Shown here piece after piece: positions 8,316 through 17,721 of a stretch of 64,000 bases of DNA (positions within the stretch are counted from its first letter, which is position 1; the number at the start of each line of letters is the position of its first letter). Under the pieces are notes generated by a model that was not told the DNA's origin, did not search any database, and worked only from the letters and a program-made list of their open reading frames with translations. Location: positions 1 to 64,000 of the forward strand of contig NZ_VZII01000025.1 in assembly GCF_009391885.1 (NCBI RefSeq), in the 5' to 3' direction. Both the position numbers and the translations under genes were made by a program. This stretch comes from Pseudomonas sp. MN1F. GTDB taxonomy: Bacteria; Pseudomonadota; Gammaproteobacteria; Pseudomonadales; Pseudomonadaceae.

Positions 8316-8600
8316 ATGAAGCCGAATCTGATTCCTTTCGACATGGCAAACCTCCTGGATTGCGAAGAGGCAATCGAGGAATACCTGATGCAGGTGATGA
8401 GCGATGGCAACTCTGCCGAACTTGCCCGGGCGCGGCTTCACGTCGACAGAGCGCGGGCGCGCAATTCCGTGATCAACGCAGTTGCTGTTTCATCTGTACC
8501 AACGCCACCCGCTTGCCATCCTGAGCCTGCCGCTCCTCAATGCCAAACGGTACGAAGCCAAGCTGTGGATAAAGCAGCAATCCCGCGGTGTTGTGGTTGA
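8316..8600 (+). pseudogene. Remnant of a HigA-type (COG3636-like) addiction-module antitoxin
   Basis: The first 50 or so residues, MKPNLIPFDMANLLDCEEAI and then EEYLMQVMSDGNSAELARAR, follow the N-terminus of the 'addiction module antidote' family (pattern F-D-x-A-x-x-L-x-x-x-E-A-I-x-x-Y-L, then D-G-N/D, then an Ala-rich helix). Family members continue for another 45-50 residues into a helix-turn-helix. Here, after about residue 50, similarity is lost and the frame runs into DNA that is the antisense of the neighbouring acetyltransferase's 3' end. No toxin reading frame precedes it. It therefore looks like a truncated fossil of a toxin-antitoxin pair. The assignment is from pattern memory only. 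Confidence 0.5.
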
Positions 8601-8952
8601 AGCACGACACCCAGACCTCCCGCGCCGCGAACTGCTCGCGGGCCAGTTCGATCATGCTCTGTACCAGGTAACGTGCCACGCCCTGGCCGCGAGCGGCGGG
8701 GGCGACCACCACGTTGCCGAGGGCGCAGATACCGCCGTGCTCGGCCTTGTAGAAGTTGGCAAAACCGAGCACCAGGCCGTCGCCTTCGACCACGCTCGAG
8801 CCGCTGCGCTGGGCGATGGCGTCGCTCAGTTGCGCGGGGGTGAGCGGGTAGGTGGCCTTGGGGAACATGTAGAACAGCTCGTCCGGGCCTTGCGGGAAGC
8901 AGCAGATGGCCGGGATGTCACTGGGTTGGACGGGGCGGTGGGCAAAGTGCAT
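8473..8952 (-). CDS. GNAT-family N-acetyltransferase
   Basis: A 159-residue GNAT enzyme. The acetyl-CoA-binding motif A is 'LGNVVVAPAARGQGVARYLV' (about residues 78-97), with the R-G-Q-G-V-A loop; the following 'NHNTAGLLLYPQLGFVPFG' is motif B with the usual Tyr and Phe-Gly. The N-terminus 'RPVQPSDIPAICCFPQGPDE' and 'FANFYKAEHGG' resemble small GNATs of unassigned substrate. Its 3' end overlaps the decayed tail of the antitoxin remnant on the other strand, so the boundary may mark an old recombination point. Confidence 0.85.
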   Translation of the reverse strand: MHFAHRPVQPSDIPAICCFPQGPDELFYMFPKATYPLTPAQLSDAIAQRSGSSVVEGDGLVLGFANFYKAEHGGICALGNVVVAPAARGQGVARYLVQSMIELAREQFAAREVWVSCFNHNTAGLLLYPQLGFVPFGIEERQAQDGKRVALVQMKQQLR

Positions 8953-9031
8953 GGCAGGTCCTTTTGCGTGAATGTGCGGGCCAAATCATCAGGCCGACCG
9001 CAACCGTATCATGTTGGCCCACAACGGTGGA

Positions 9032-9709
9032 TCAAGGCTTGCTGGCAACCACATAGCCCTTCACCGGAGCCGGTGCGCCGTTCGGTTTGCCCTTGTGCGC
9101 CAGGTACTGGAAGCGTCGCCATTCCTTGTCGATCTCGCTGTACGACATGAACACACTGACGCGTGCCTTGCCGGCCAGGTCCGGGCGGTTGCGGGCATCG
9201 ATCCCGTCCTTGGCGATGAAGGCGACGTTCATCCCGACCACCTTGCCGTCAGCGGCGAACACCGGGCCACCGGACATGCCCTTGACCAGCGGGCCGTCAT
9301 GCACCGAGTAGAAGACGCTGCCCGGTGTGCCTTCCAGGCGCACCAGCGAGTCGAGCGTATGGCCCTTGCCTTGCACCGGCATCATCAAGCTGTTGAAGCC
9401 GACCGCCGTCACCGACTCGCCCGGGACGAACTGGCGCCACTGCGGCACCTTGCTGGCCTTGTGCCTGAAGAACACCACATCACCCAGCCCCTCATGCACC
9501 ACGTTGCGCAGGAACGGGGTGTGCTTGGCAGTGACGGCGTAGTCTTCATTCCACTGAATGGCGCTGGCCATCAGCAGCATCGGCAGGGGAGCACCGGAGG
9601 TGACGACAAAAGCCTGGTCGTAGACGGGGTCTGAAACGTATGCGGTTGGCATTCCATTGCACCCACTCAGCAGCATCATTGCTGCCAGACAGGGCGCGGT
9701 TTTGTTCAT
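9032..9709 (-). CDS. Trypsin-like-fold serine protease lipoprotein
   Basis: A 225-residue protein with a lipoprotein signal: 'MMLLSGC' gives a lipobox with lipidated Cys at residue 17. The mature part looks like a small chymotrypsin-fold peptidase. 'YAVTAKHTPF' would supply the catalytic His (usual form T-A-A-H-C), 'LGDVVFFRHK' an Asp, and 'KGMSGGPVFAADGKVVGMNV' contains the G-x-S-G-G-P nucleophile loop followed by the G-x-x-V-G strand. All three triad positions seem present, so it may be active, though the protein is short and its early strands are divergent. Substrate unknown. It is a single gene with no obvious partner and is divergent from the Fic-like gene. Confidence 0.72.
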   Translation of the reverse strand: MNKTAPCLAAMMLLSGCNGMPTAYVSDPVYDQAFVVTSGAPLPMLLMASAIQWNEDYAVTAKHTPFLRNVVHEGLGDVVFFRHKASKVPQWRQFVPGESVTAVGFNSLMMPVQGKGHTLDSLVRLEGTPGSVFYSVHDGPLVKGMSGGPVFAADGKVVGMNVAFIAKDGIDARNRPDLAGKARVSVFMSYSEIDKEWRRFQYLAHKGKPNGAPAPVKGYVVASKP

Positions 9710-9910
9710 GGGTCACGCAGTCATCATGGGTAAGGGGGCGCAACTATGGCTAAGTGATATTACGGCATCAATACTTTCGGCATATAACCGACGAATGACA
9801 GCTTATGGCCAGCACTGCTGTGGCGGCCAATAGAATCCCTGGATACCTGGAAGGCGCGTGGACATTGGGGTGGCGTCAATAGCTCGGTGCTTTTGGCTTG
9901 TCACGACGAA
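9710..9910. other. Non-coding stretch between protease and Fic-like gene
   Basis: About 200 bp upstream of both divergent genes. It is more AT-rich than the flanks (for example 9750-9800). No clear promoter pair or known operator is recognised; the adjacent decamer array is listed separately. Confidence 0.4.
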
Positions 9911-9970
9911 TGAGCTGGGTTGAGCTCGAATGAGCTGCATTGAGCTGCATTGAGCTGTATTGAGCTATAT
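9911..9970 (+). repeat. Six tandem 10-bp repeats TGAGCTNNNN
   Basis: Six units follow each other without gaps: TGAGCTGGGT, TGAGCTCGAA, TGAGCTGCAT, TGAGCTGCAT, TGAGCTGTAT, TGAGCTATAT. The first six bases are invariant in all copies, while the last four drift. The array ends two bases before the GGAG ribosome site (9973-9976) of the Fic-like gene. A 10-bp period places each TGAGCT on about the same face of the helix, which suits cooperative protein binding, and the array could also gain or lose units by slippage. Confidence 0.95.
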
Positions 9971-9981
9971 CCGGAGATGTC

Positions 9982-11313
9982 ATGACGTTGCCAAACAAGA
10001 TCCTGATCGCTTTGCAGGGCAATCAAGCACTCAGTTCTCGCGAGCTGGCCGAGCGCCTGGATGCGAGCTGGTCAACTGTCAAACGCCACCTGGAGGTATT
10101 GCTGTAGGCGGGCAAGGTTGAGCGTGAAAGAGAAGGGCGTACAACACGATATCGACTGAAGTTTGCTGCTCCTCTTGCCAGCGAAAGTGAGCAAGCACCG
10201 AATATCACCGCCGAATTGCCTTGGTCGTCGGAAAGCCGCGCACTTCGTGCATCGCTGCTTCGGCCATTGGCAGCGCGCGAAGTGGTGACGTATCAGCGTG
10301 ATCTGGTGGACAGCTACCAACCGAATCAGACCACGTGGCTGCCCCAGCATCTGGCCGCCGCACTAGAGCTTGAGGGCAGAATGAGAGGGCAGCAGTCAGC
10401 GGGCACGTATGCGCGCAAGGTGCTGGAGCCTTTGCTGATAGATCTCTCGTGGTCTTCATCTCGCCTGGAAGGCAACCGCTACACACTGCTCGACACTGAA
10501 AGGCTTTTCGAAAGTGGTGTGACTGGCGGCGATCTGGATGCGGTCATGCTGCTCAACCACAAGGCTGCCATCGAGTTCATGGTCGATGCGGTGCCTGAGT
10601 ACGGGCTCAATCCGGCGGTTATCAGCAACCTGCATGCTCTGTTGATGCAGGATCTGCTGGCAGATGGCGCTGCCTTGGGCAGTATTCGCCAGACCGTAGT
10701 GAACATCAGTGGTACCACCTGTTTCCCGACCCAGGTGCCCTCCCTGCTGGCGGAGATGTTCGAGCAGATCTTGGACAAGGCGAGGCGAATCAAGAACCCG
10801 ATAGAAGCCGCGTTCTTCCTGTGGATAAATCTGGCCTACCTGCAACCGTTCGAGGATGGCAACAAACGCACAAGCCGGTTGGCAGCGAACATCCCGTTGA
10901 TGCTCTATAACTGCTCGCCGTTGTCATTTCTGGATGTGAATCCAGAAGATTATGCGCTGGCAATGATGGGGGTCTACGAGCAGCGGAATATGTCCATGGC
11001 CGCAGATCTGTTTGTCTGGGTATATCGCCGTTCGATCAGCAAGTATGGCGTGATGCTCGAAGCCATGGGGGTGCCGGACCCTGTTCGCCTGCGTTATCGA
11101 GAGCTGTTGAACGAAGCAATCAATGCCGTCGTGCGCGAGGGCTTGACTGCGGATCAGGTGGTGGCTGGGCTGGAACTGTCTGAAGAAGAGAAAGTGCAGT
11201 TTGCGCCACTGCTACGCGGCGAACTGGATATTCTGGCGTTGCACAACTGCGCCCGTTACAGGTTGGGCATGAAGCAGGTGAAGGCATGGATTGATGCCGG
11301 TCGTCCCTGCTGA
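9982..11313 (+). pseudogene. Winged-helix/Fic-domain protein interrupted by an in-frame TAG
   Basis: One continuous frame of 444 codons begins at ATG 9982 after GGAG (9973-9976). It is broken only by TAG at 10105-10107 (codon 42). The codons before the stop encode a helix-turn-helix (LSSRELAERLDASWSTVKRH); those after it encode the wing (AGKVEREREGRTTRYRLK), so the domain spans the stop and the lesion is probably recent. The Fic domain follows with an inhibitory-type motif S-x-x-x-E-G (SSRLEG, 10456-10473) and the core 'LQPFEDGNKRTSR'. That core keeps the anion-binding D-G-N-K-R but has Gln (CAA, 10843-10845) in place of the catalytic His of the H-x-F-x-D/E-G-N motif. Without readthrough only a TTG start at 10216, with no clear ribosome site, could give a Fic-only product. 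AMP transfer is doubtful even if expressed. Confidence 0.8.
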
Positions 11314-11370
11314 GGCCGAGCAAGCCGTGAGCTGCCACGTGGCCCTGTCAGGGGGAAACGCCAGGCACAA

Positions 11371-11397
11371 AAAAACCGACCATAAGGTCGGTTTTTT
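11371..11397. terminator. Bidirectional terminator between the Fic-like gene and tRNA-Leu
   Basis: The A-run 11371-11375, CCGACC (11376-11381), loop ATAA, GGTCGG (11386-11391) and T-run 11392-11397 form a symmetric hairpin that can end transcription from either side: the tRNA on the minus strand and the Fic-like gene on the plus strand. Confidence 0.9.
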
Positions 11398-11405
11398 CTG
11401 GATCT

Positions 11406-11490
11406 TGGTGCCCCGAGGGAGACTCGAACTCCCACTCCTTTCGAAAACGGATTTTGAATCCGCCGCGTCTACCAATTCCGCCATCAGGGC
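11406..11490 (-). tRNA. tRNA-Leu (anticodon CAA)
   Basis: An 85-nt class II tRNA read on the minus strand. The acceptor 5' strand GCCCTGA pairs with TCGGGGC (one G-T pair) before the discriminator A and an encoded CCA (complement of 11406-11408). The anticodon loop TTCAAAA is closed by GCGGA/TCCGT, giving anticodon CAA, which reads UUG. The T arm is GGGAG-TTCGAGT-CTCCC, and a long variable arm, typical of leucine tRNAs, precedes it. A strong promoter and terminator flank it, so it is a stand-alone unit. Confidence 0.96.
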
Positions 11491-11501
11491 TTGTGGCGCG
11501 C

Positions 11502-11530
11502 AGTATAGAGAGCTGCCCTTGGTCGGTCAA
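11502..11530 (-). promoter_or_regulatory. Promoter of tRNA-Leu
   Basis: On the minus strand, TTGACC (complement of 11525-11530) is followed after 17 bp by TATACT (complement of 11502-11507), close to the sigma-70 consensus. The next bases, GCGCGCC, form a GC-rich discriminator, the usual mark of stringently controlled stable-RNA promoters. Confidence 0.85.
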
Positions 11531-11540
11531 TCGGCTTTCA

Positions 11541-11569
11541 TGGTCAATTTTCACGCATTGGGCTAAACT
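11541..11569 (+). promoter_or_regulatory. Possible queA promoter
   Basis: TGGTCA (11541-11546) and TAAACT (11564-11569) are spaced by 17 bp, 29 bp upstream of the queA start. The match to sigma-70 is moderate (4 of 6 and 4-5 of 6). It would drive queA-tgt and perhaps yajC-secDF. Confidence 0.4.
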
Positions 11570-11598
11570 TCCCGGCCCTGTCGAACCCGAACATCATC

Positions 11599-13778
<2,180 letters not shown>

Positions 13779-13820
13779 CTGTTCGCATCCATTATTAGAA
13801 AATTACATTAGGAGTGCCCA

Positions 13821-14156
13821 ATGAGCTTCTTGATCCCCGCCGCATACGCGGACGCTGCAGCACCCGCCGCTGGCCCAGCCGGTACCGGTTTCGAGTGGAT
13901 TTTCCTGGTCGGTTTCCTGGTCATCTTCTACCTGATGATCTGGCGCCCGCAATCCAAGCGCGCGAAAGAGCAGAAGAACCTGCTGAGCAACTTGCAGAAA
14001 GGTGACGAAGTTGTCACCAACGGCGGCATCGCCGGCAAGATCGTCAAGGTTTCCGATGACTTCGTGGTCCTGGAAGTTTCCGACACCGTCGAGCTGAAGT
14101 TCCAGAAGGGTGCCATCGCGGCCACCCTGCCAAAAGGTACGCTCAAGGCTATCTGA
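13821..14156 (+). CDS. yajC: Sec translocon accessory protein YajC
   Basis: A 111-residue single-span membrane protein of the SecDF-YajC complex. The hydrophobic segment 'FLVGFLVIFYLMIWRPQSKR' (about residues 33-52) with following basic residues is the family signature, and 'GDEVVTNGGIAGKIVKV' is the conserved small beta domain. TAGGAG at 13810-13815 is the ribosome site. The N-terminal extension is Ala/Pro-rich. secD follows after 64 bp that contain a GC-rich hairpin. Confidence 0.96.
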   Translation: MSFLIPAAYADAAAPAAGPAGTGFEWIFLVGFLVIFYLMIWRPQSKRAKEQKNLLSNLQKGDEVVTNGGIAGKIVKVSDDFVVLEVSDTVELKFQKGAIAATLPKGTLKAI

Positions 14157-14180
14157 GTTACCGGTTTCATTTTTCCAGTC

Positions 14181-14199
14181 GGGGCGCGCAAAGCGCCCC
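14181..14199 (+). other. GC-rich hairpin between yajC and secD
   Basis: GGGGCGC (14181-14187), loop GCAAA, GCGCCCC (14193-14199), with no U-tract after it. It could partly attenuate transcription or protect the 3' end of yajC mRNA, but is not a classic terminator. Confidence 0.6.
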
Positions 14200-14220
14200 G
14201 CGTCTTGAACGGGCGGCGTG

Positions 14221-16083
14221 ATGCTGAACAAATACCCTCTGTGGAAATACGCACTGATCCTGGTGGTACTGGCGATCGGTTTCATTTATTCCGCTCCCAA
14301 CCTTTACCCGGATGATCCGGCGGTGCAGATCAGCGGTGCCAGTTCGGCGCTGCAGGTCAACCAGGCCGACCTCGACCGTGTCGGCAAGGCGCTGGTCGAT
14401 GCCGGTATCACCGTCAAGGGCGTGAGCCTGGGTGAGAAGGGCAGTGGCCTGATCCGCCTGACCAAACAGGAAGATCAGCTGCCAGCCAAGGATGTCGTGC
14501 GCAAGGCACTGGGCGATGATTATGTCGTGGCCCTGAACCTGGCCCAGACTACTCCGCAATGGCTGCGCAACCTGGGCGCACGCCCGATGAAGCTGGGCCT
14601 GGACCTGTCCGGTGGTGTGCACTTCCTGCTGGAAGTGGACATGGACAAGGCCATGAGCGCCCGCATGAAAGTCTACGAAGGCGAGGTCAAGACCTTGCTG
14701 CGCAAAGAGCGCATCCGCTACCGCAGCCTGCCGCAGCAGGATGGCGGTGTGATGCTGGGCTTTGCTGACGATGCTACCCGCGAACAGGCACGTGCCCTGA
14801 TCCGCAAGAATTTCAATGATTTCGACCTGACCACCACCGAGCGCAACGAACTCGCCGTGCTGCGTCTGGCGCTGACTCAGGCGAAAGTCGCCGAGATCCG
14901 CGAATACTCGATCAAGCAGAACCTCACCACCGTCCGCAACCGTGTCAACGAGCTGGGCGTGGCTGAACCGCTGGTGCAGCGCCAGGGCGCCAACCGCATC
15001 GTGGTGGAGCTGCCAGGCGTGCAGGACACTGCCGAAGCCAAGCGTATCCTCGGCAAGACTGCCAACCTGGAGTTCCGCTTCGGTGCCGAGCCGGGCGCTT
15101 CCAAGGCCACTACCGAGGTCTTCGAGTTCCGTGAAGGCAACCGTTCCGCCGCAGTCGAGCGCGGCCTGATCATTACCGGTGACCAGGTGACCGATGCCCA
15201 GGCCAGCTTCGACGAGCATGGTCGGCCGCAAGTGAACATCCGCCTGGATGGCCACGGTGGCGAGCTGATGAGTCGTGCGACCCGCAGCAACGTTGGCCGT
15301 AGCATGGCGGTGATCTTCATCGAGCAGAAGCCGGTCACCCGCTACGTCAAGCAGACTGTCGATGGCGTCGAAAAGGACGTTGCCGTACAGAGCTTCCAGG
15401 AAGAGAAGAAGATCATCAGCCTGGCGACCATTCAGTCGCCACTGGGCAGCCAGTTCCGCATCACCGGCCTGAACGGCCAGGGTGAGTCGTCGGAACTGGC
15501 CCTGCTGCTGCGTGCCGGTGGTCTGGCGGCGCCGATGTACTTCGCCGAAGAACGTACCATTGGCCCAAGCCTGGGTGCCGACAACATCACCAAGGGTATC
15601 GATGCGTCGCTGTGGGGCATGCTGTTCGTCTCGCTGTTCATCATCGCCATCTACCGCGGCTTCGGCGTGATTGCCACCGTTGCCCTGGCGGGCAACATGG
15701 TCCTGCTGCTGGCGCTGATGTCGCTGCTGGGCGCGACCCTGACCCTGCCAGGTATCGCCGGTATCGTGTTGACCATGGGTATGGCGGTGGACGCCAACGT
15801 GCTGATCTTCTCGCGTATCCGCGAGGAGCTGAATGCCGGCATGTCGGTGCAGCGCGCCATCCACGAAGGTTTCAACCGCGCCTATACCGCGATCATCGAC
15901 GCCAACCTGACCAGCCTGCTGGTCGGCGGCATCCTGTTCGCCATGGGTACCGGCCCGGTCAAGGGCTTCGCGGTCACCATGTCCCTCGGGATTTTCACCT
16001 CGATGTTCACCGCCGTCATGGTGACCCGTGCAATGGTCAACCTGACCTGCGGCGGGCGTGACATCAAGAAGCTGTGGGTTTGA
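14221..16083 (+). CDS. secD: Protein translocase subunit SecD
   Basis: A 620-residue inner-membrane RND-type protein that uses proton-motive force to help preproteins leave the Sec channel. One N-terminal span ('ALILVVLAIGFIYSAPNLY') precedes a large periplasmic region with 'LGLDLSGGVHFLLEVD' and the P1 head. Five C-terminal spans start at 'GIDASLWGMLFVSLFIIAIY'; 'GIVLTMGMAVDANVLIFSRI' carries the Asp-bearing signature of span 4 (D-A-N-V-L). The ATG at 14221 is preferred over the GTG immediately upstream. secF begins 10 bases after the stop. Confidence 0.97.
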   Translation: MLNKYPLWKYALILVVLAIGFIYSAPNLYPDDPAVQISGASSALQVNQADLDRVGKALVDAGITVKGVSLGEKGSGLIRLTKQEDQLPAKDVVRKALGDDYVVALNLAQTTPQWLRNLGARPMKLGLDLSGGVHFLLEVDMDKAMSARMKVYEGEVKTLLRKERIRYRSLPQQDGGVMLGFADDATREQARALIRKNFNDFDLTTTERNELAVLRLALTQAKVAEIREYSIKQNLTTVRNRVNELGVAEPLVQRQGANRIVVELPGVQDTAEAKRILGKTANLEFRFGAEPGASKATTEVFEFREGNRSAAVERGLIITGDQVTDAQASFDEHGRPQVNIRLDGHGGELMSRATRSNVGRSMAVIFIEQKPVTRYVKQTVDGVEKDVAVQSFQEEKKIISLATIQSPLGSQFRITGLNGQGESSELALLLRAGGLAAPMYFAEERTIGPSLGADNITKGIDASLWGMLFVSLFIIAIYRGFGVIATVALAGNMVLLLALMSLLGATLTLPGIAGIVLTMGMAVDANVLIFSRIREELNAGMSVQRAIHEGFNRAYTAIIDANLTSLLVGGILFAMGTGPVKGFAVTMSLGIFTSMFTAVMVTRAMVNLTCGGRDIKKLWV

Positions 16084-16093
16084 GGGAGCTGCG

Positions 16094-17002
16094 ATGAAAA
16101 CCATCAACTTCATGGGCGTGCGCAATGTCGCGTTCGCCGTCACCGTGCTCCTCACCGTGCTGGCGCTGTTCAGCTGGTGGCAGAAGGGCCTGAACTTCGG
16201 CCTGGACTTCACCGGCGGTACGCTGATCGAGCTGACCTACGAGCGCCCGGCCAACCTTGAAGCAGTGCGCACCGAGCTGGTTGGTTCCGGCTTCCACGAG
16301 GCGGTTGTACAGAGCTTTGGCGCTACCACCGACTTGCTGGTGCGTATGCCTGGCGATGACCCGCAGTTGGGCAACAAGGTCGCTGAAGCCTTGCAGAAAG
16401 CTGGCGGGGACAACCCGGCCACGGTCAAGCGGGTCGAGTTCGTCGGCCCGCAGGTGGGTGAAGAACTGCGCGACCAGGGCGGCCTCGGCATGCTGCTGGC
16501 ACTGGGCGGCATCCTCATCTACCTGGCTTTCCGCTTCCAGTGGAAGTTTGCCGTGGGCGCGATCGTTTCGCTGATTCACGACGTGGTGGTGACCCTGGGT
16601 ATCCTGTCGTTCTTCCAGATCACCTTCGACCTGACGGTGCTGGCAGCGGTACTGGCGATCATCGGCTACTCGCTGAACGACACCATCGTCGTGTTCGACC
16701 GGGTGCGTGAGAACTTCCGCGTGATGCGCAAGGCCTCGCTGATCGAGAACATCAACGTCTCGACCACTCAGACCCTGCTGCGCACCATCGCCACCTCGGT
16801 GTCGACCTTGCTGGCGATTGCTGCGCTGCTGTTCTTCGGTGGTGACAACCTGTTCGGCTTCTCCCTGGCACTGTTCATCGGTGTCATGGCTGGTACCTAT
16901 TCGTCGATCTACATCGCCAACGTGGTACTGATCTGGCTGAACCTGAACAGCGAAGACCTGATTCCACCTGCGAAAAACGAAGGTGTGGACGACCGTCCTT
17001 AA
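16094..17002 (+). CDS. secF: Protein translocase subunit SecF
   Basis: A 302-residue partner of SecD. After the first span (FAVTVLLTVLALFSWW) comes 'GLNFGLDFTGGTLIEL', the F-G-x-D-F-x-G-G motif shared with SecD. 'IIGYSLNDTIVVFDRVREN' contains the conserved span with S-x-N-D-T-x-V-x-F-D. The ATG at 16094 has GGGAG (16084-16088) just before it; an upstream in-frame start would lie inside secD. A strong terminator ends the operon. Confidence 0.97.
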   Translation: MKTINFMGVRNVAFAVTVLLTVLALFSWWQKGLNFGLDFTGGTLIELTYERPANLEAVRTELVGSGFHEAVVQSFGATTDLLVRMPGDDPQLGNKVAEALQKAGGDNPATVKRVEFVGPQVGEELRDQGGLGMLLALGGILIYLAFRFQWKFAVGAIVSLIHDVVVTLGILSFFQITFDLTVLAAVLAIIGYSLNDTIVVFDRVRENFRVMRKASLIENINVSTTQTLLRTIATSVSTLLAIAALLFFGGDNLFGFSLALFIGVMAGTYSSIYIANVVLIWLNLNSEDLIPPAKNEGVDDRP

Positions 17003-17030
17003 GGATTAGTCCTACGCCGTTCGGCGACCA

Positions 17031-17064
17031 AAAGGCGCGAGTGTTGAACTCGCGCCTTTTTTTT
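17031..17064 (+). terminator. Terminator of the queA-tgt-yajC-secDF cluster
   Basis: AAAGGCGCGAGT (17031-17042) pairs with ACTCGCGCC and the following Ts (17048-17059) around a GTTGA loop, with eight Ts at 17057-17064. A textbook Rho-independent terminator. Confidence 0.95.
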
Positions 17065-17121
17065 CGCTCCAAGGCTGGGAGAAGGCGGGATGGCTCCCGC
17101 GGGTAGGATCAGGAGGTTCAT

Positions 17122-17664
17122 GTGAATAAATCAATGCTGGTAGGTGCTGTACTGGGTGCTGTCGGTGTGACTGCCGGAGGTGCTGTCGCAACCTACAGCT
17201 TGGTGAACAAGGGGCCTGAATACGCCCAGGTCACCGACGTGCAACCGATCAAGCAGCAGGTCAAGACCCCCCGCGAGGTCTGCAAGGATGTCGCCGTTAC
17301 GCGTCAGGCGCCGGTCAAGGACCAGCACCAGATCGCCGGTACCGTGGTCGGTGCCATTGCTGGTGGCCTGCTGGGTAACCAGATCGGCGGCGGTACTGGC
17401 AAGAAGATCGCCACCGTGGCCGGTGCGGTCGGTGGTGGTTATGCCGGTAACAAGGTGCAGGAAGGCATGCAGGAGCGTGACACCTACACCACTACGCAAA
17501 CTCGCTGCAACACGGTCAACGACATCAGTGAGAAGGTGGTGGGCTACAACGTCAAGTACACCATCGGTGACCAGGTCGGCCAAGTGAAGATGGACCGCGA
17601 GCCGGGTTCGACCATTCCGCTGGACAAGAATGGCAAGCTGATCCTCAGCGAAGCCGGGCAGTAA
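17122..17664 (+). CDS. Glycine-zipper 2TM-domain envelope protein
   Basis: A 180-residue protein with an N-terminal hydrophobic anchor or signal (MLVGAVLGAVGVTAGGAVAT) and a central glycine-zipper '2TM' domain: 'GTVVGAIAGGLLGNQIGGGT' then 'ATVAGAVGGGYAGNKVQEGM'. This domain occurs in 17-kDa-antigen-like and SlyB-like outer-membrane proteins. The C-terminal part is a small beta-rich domain with 'YNVKYTIGDQVGQVKMDREP'. There is no lipobox Cys, so membrane attachment would be by the N-terminal segment. Start GTG 17122 follows AGGAGG (17111-17116) by five bases; an ATG at 17119 is immediately followed by TGA. The role is probably structural in the envelope. Confidence 0.82.
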   Translation: MNKSMLVGAVLGAVGVTAGGAVATYSLVNKGPEYAQVTDVQPIKQQVKTPREVCKDVAVTRQAPVKDQHQIAGTVVGAIAGGLLGNQIGGGTGKKIATVAGAVGGGYAGNKVQEGMQERDTYTTTQTRCNTVNDISEKVVGYNVKYTIGDQVGQVKMDREPGSTIPLDKNGKLILSEAGQ

Positions 17665-17675
17665 GCGCCGAGCAT

Positions 17676-17706
17676 AAAAAAAGCACCCCGAGGGGTGCTT
17701 TTTTTT
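17676..17706. terminator. Bidirectional terminator between the glycine-zipper gene and suhB
   Basis: A-run 17676-17682, stem AAGCACCCC (17681-17689) with GGGGTGCTT (17692-17700), then T-run to 17706. It serves both convergent genes. Confidence 0.93.
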
Positions 17707-17721
17707 GCCTGCAATCCGCGC

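Noticed and set aside
8252..8524. Possible toxin remnant (…LCGG…) overlapping the antitoxin fossil
   Set aside because: The 'LCGG' echo of RelE-type toxins is isolated, falls in the wrong position relative to the antitoxin start, and the rest of the frame does not match.
9911..9970. CRISPR-like array
   Set aside because: The units are 10-bp tandem repeats without spacers, so they cannot be a CRISPR array.
14167..16212. A 681-codon minus-strand frame opposite secD
   Set aside because: Wholly antisense to secD and low in domain-like features; a codon-bias shadow.
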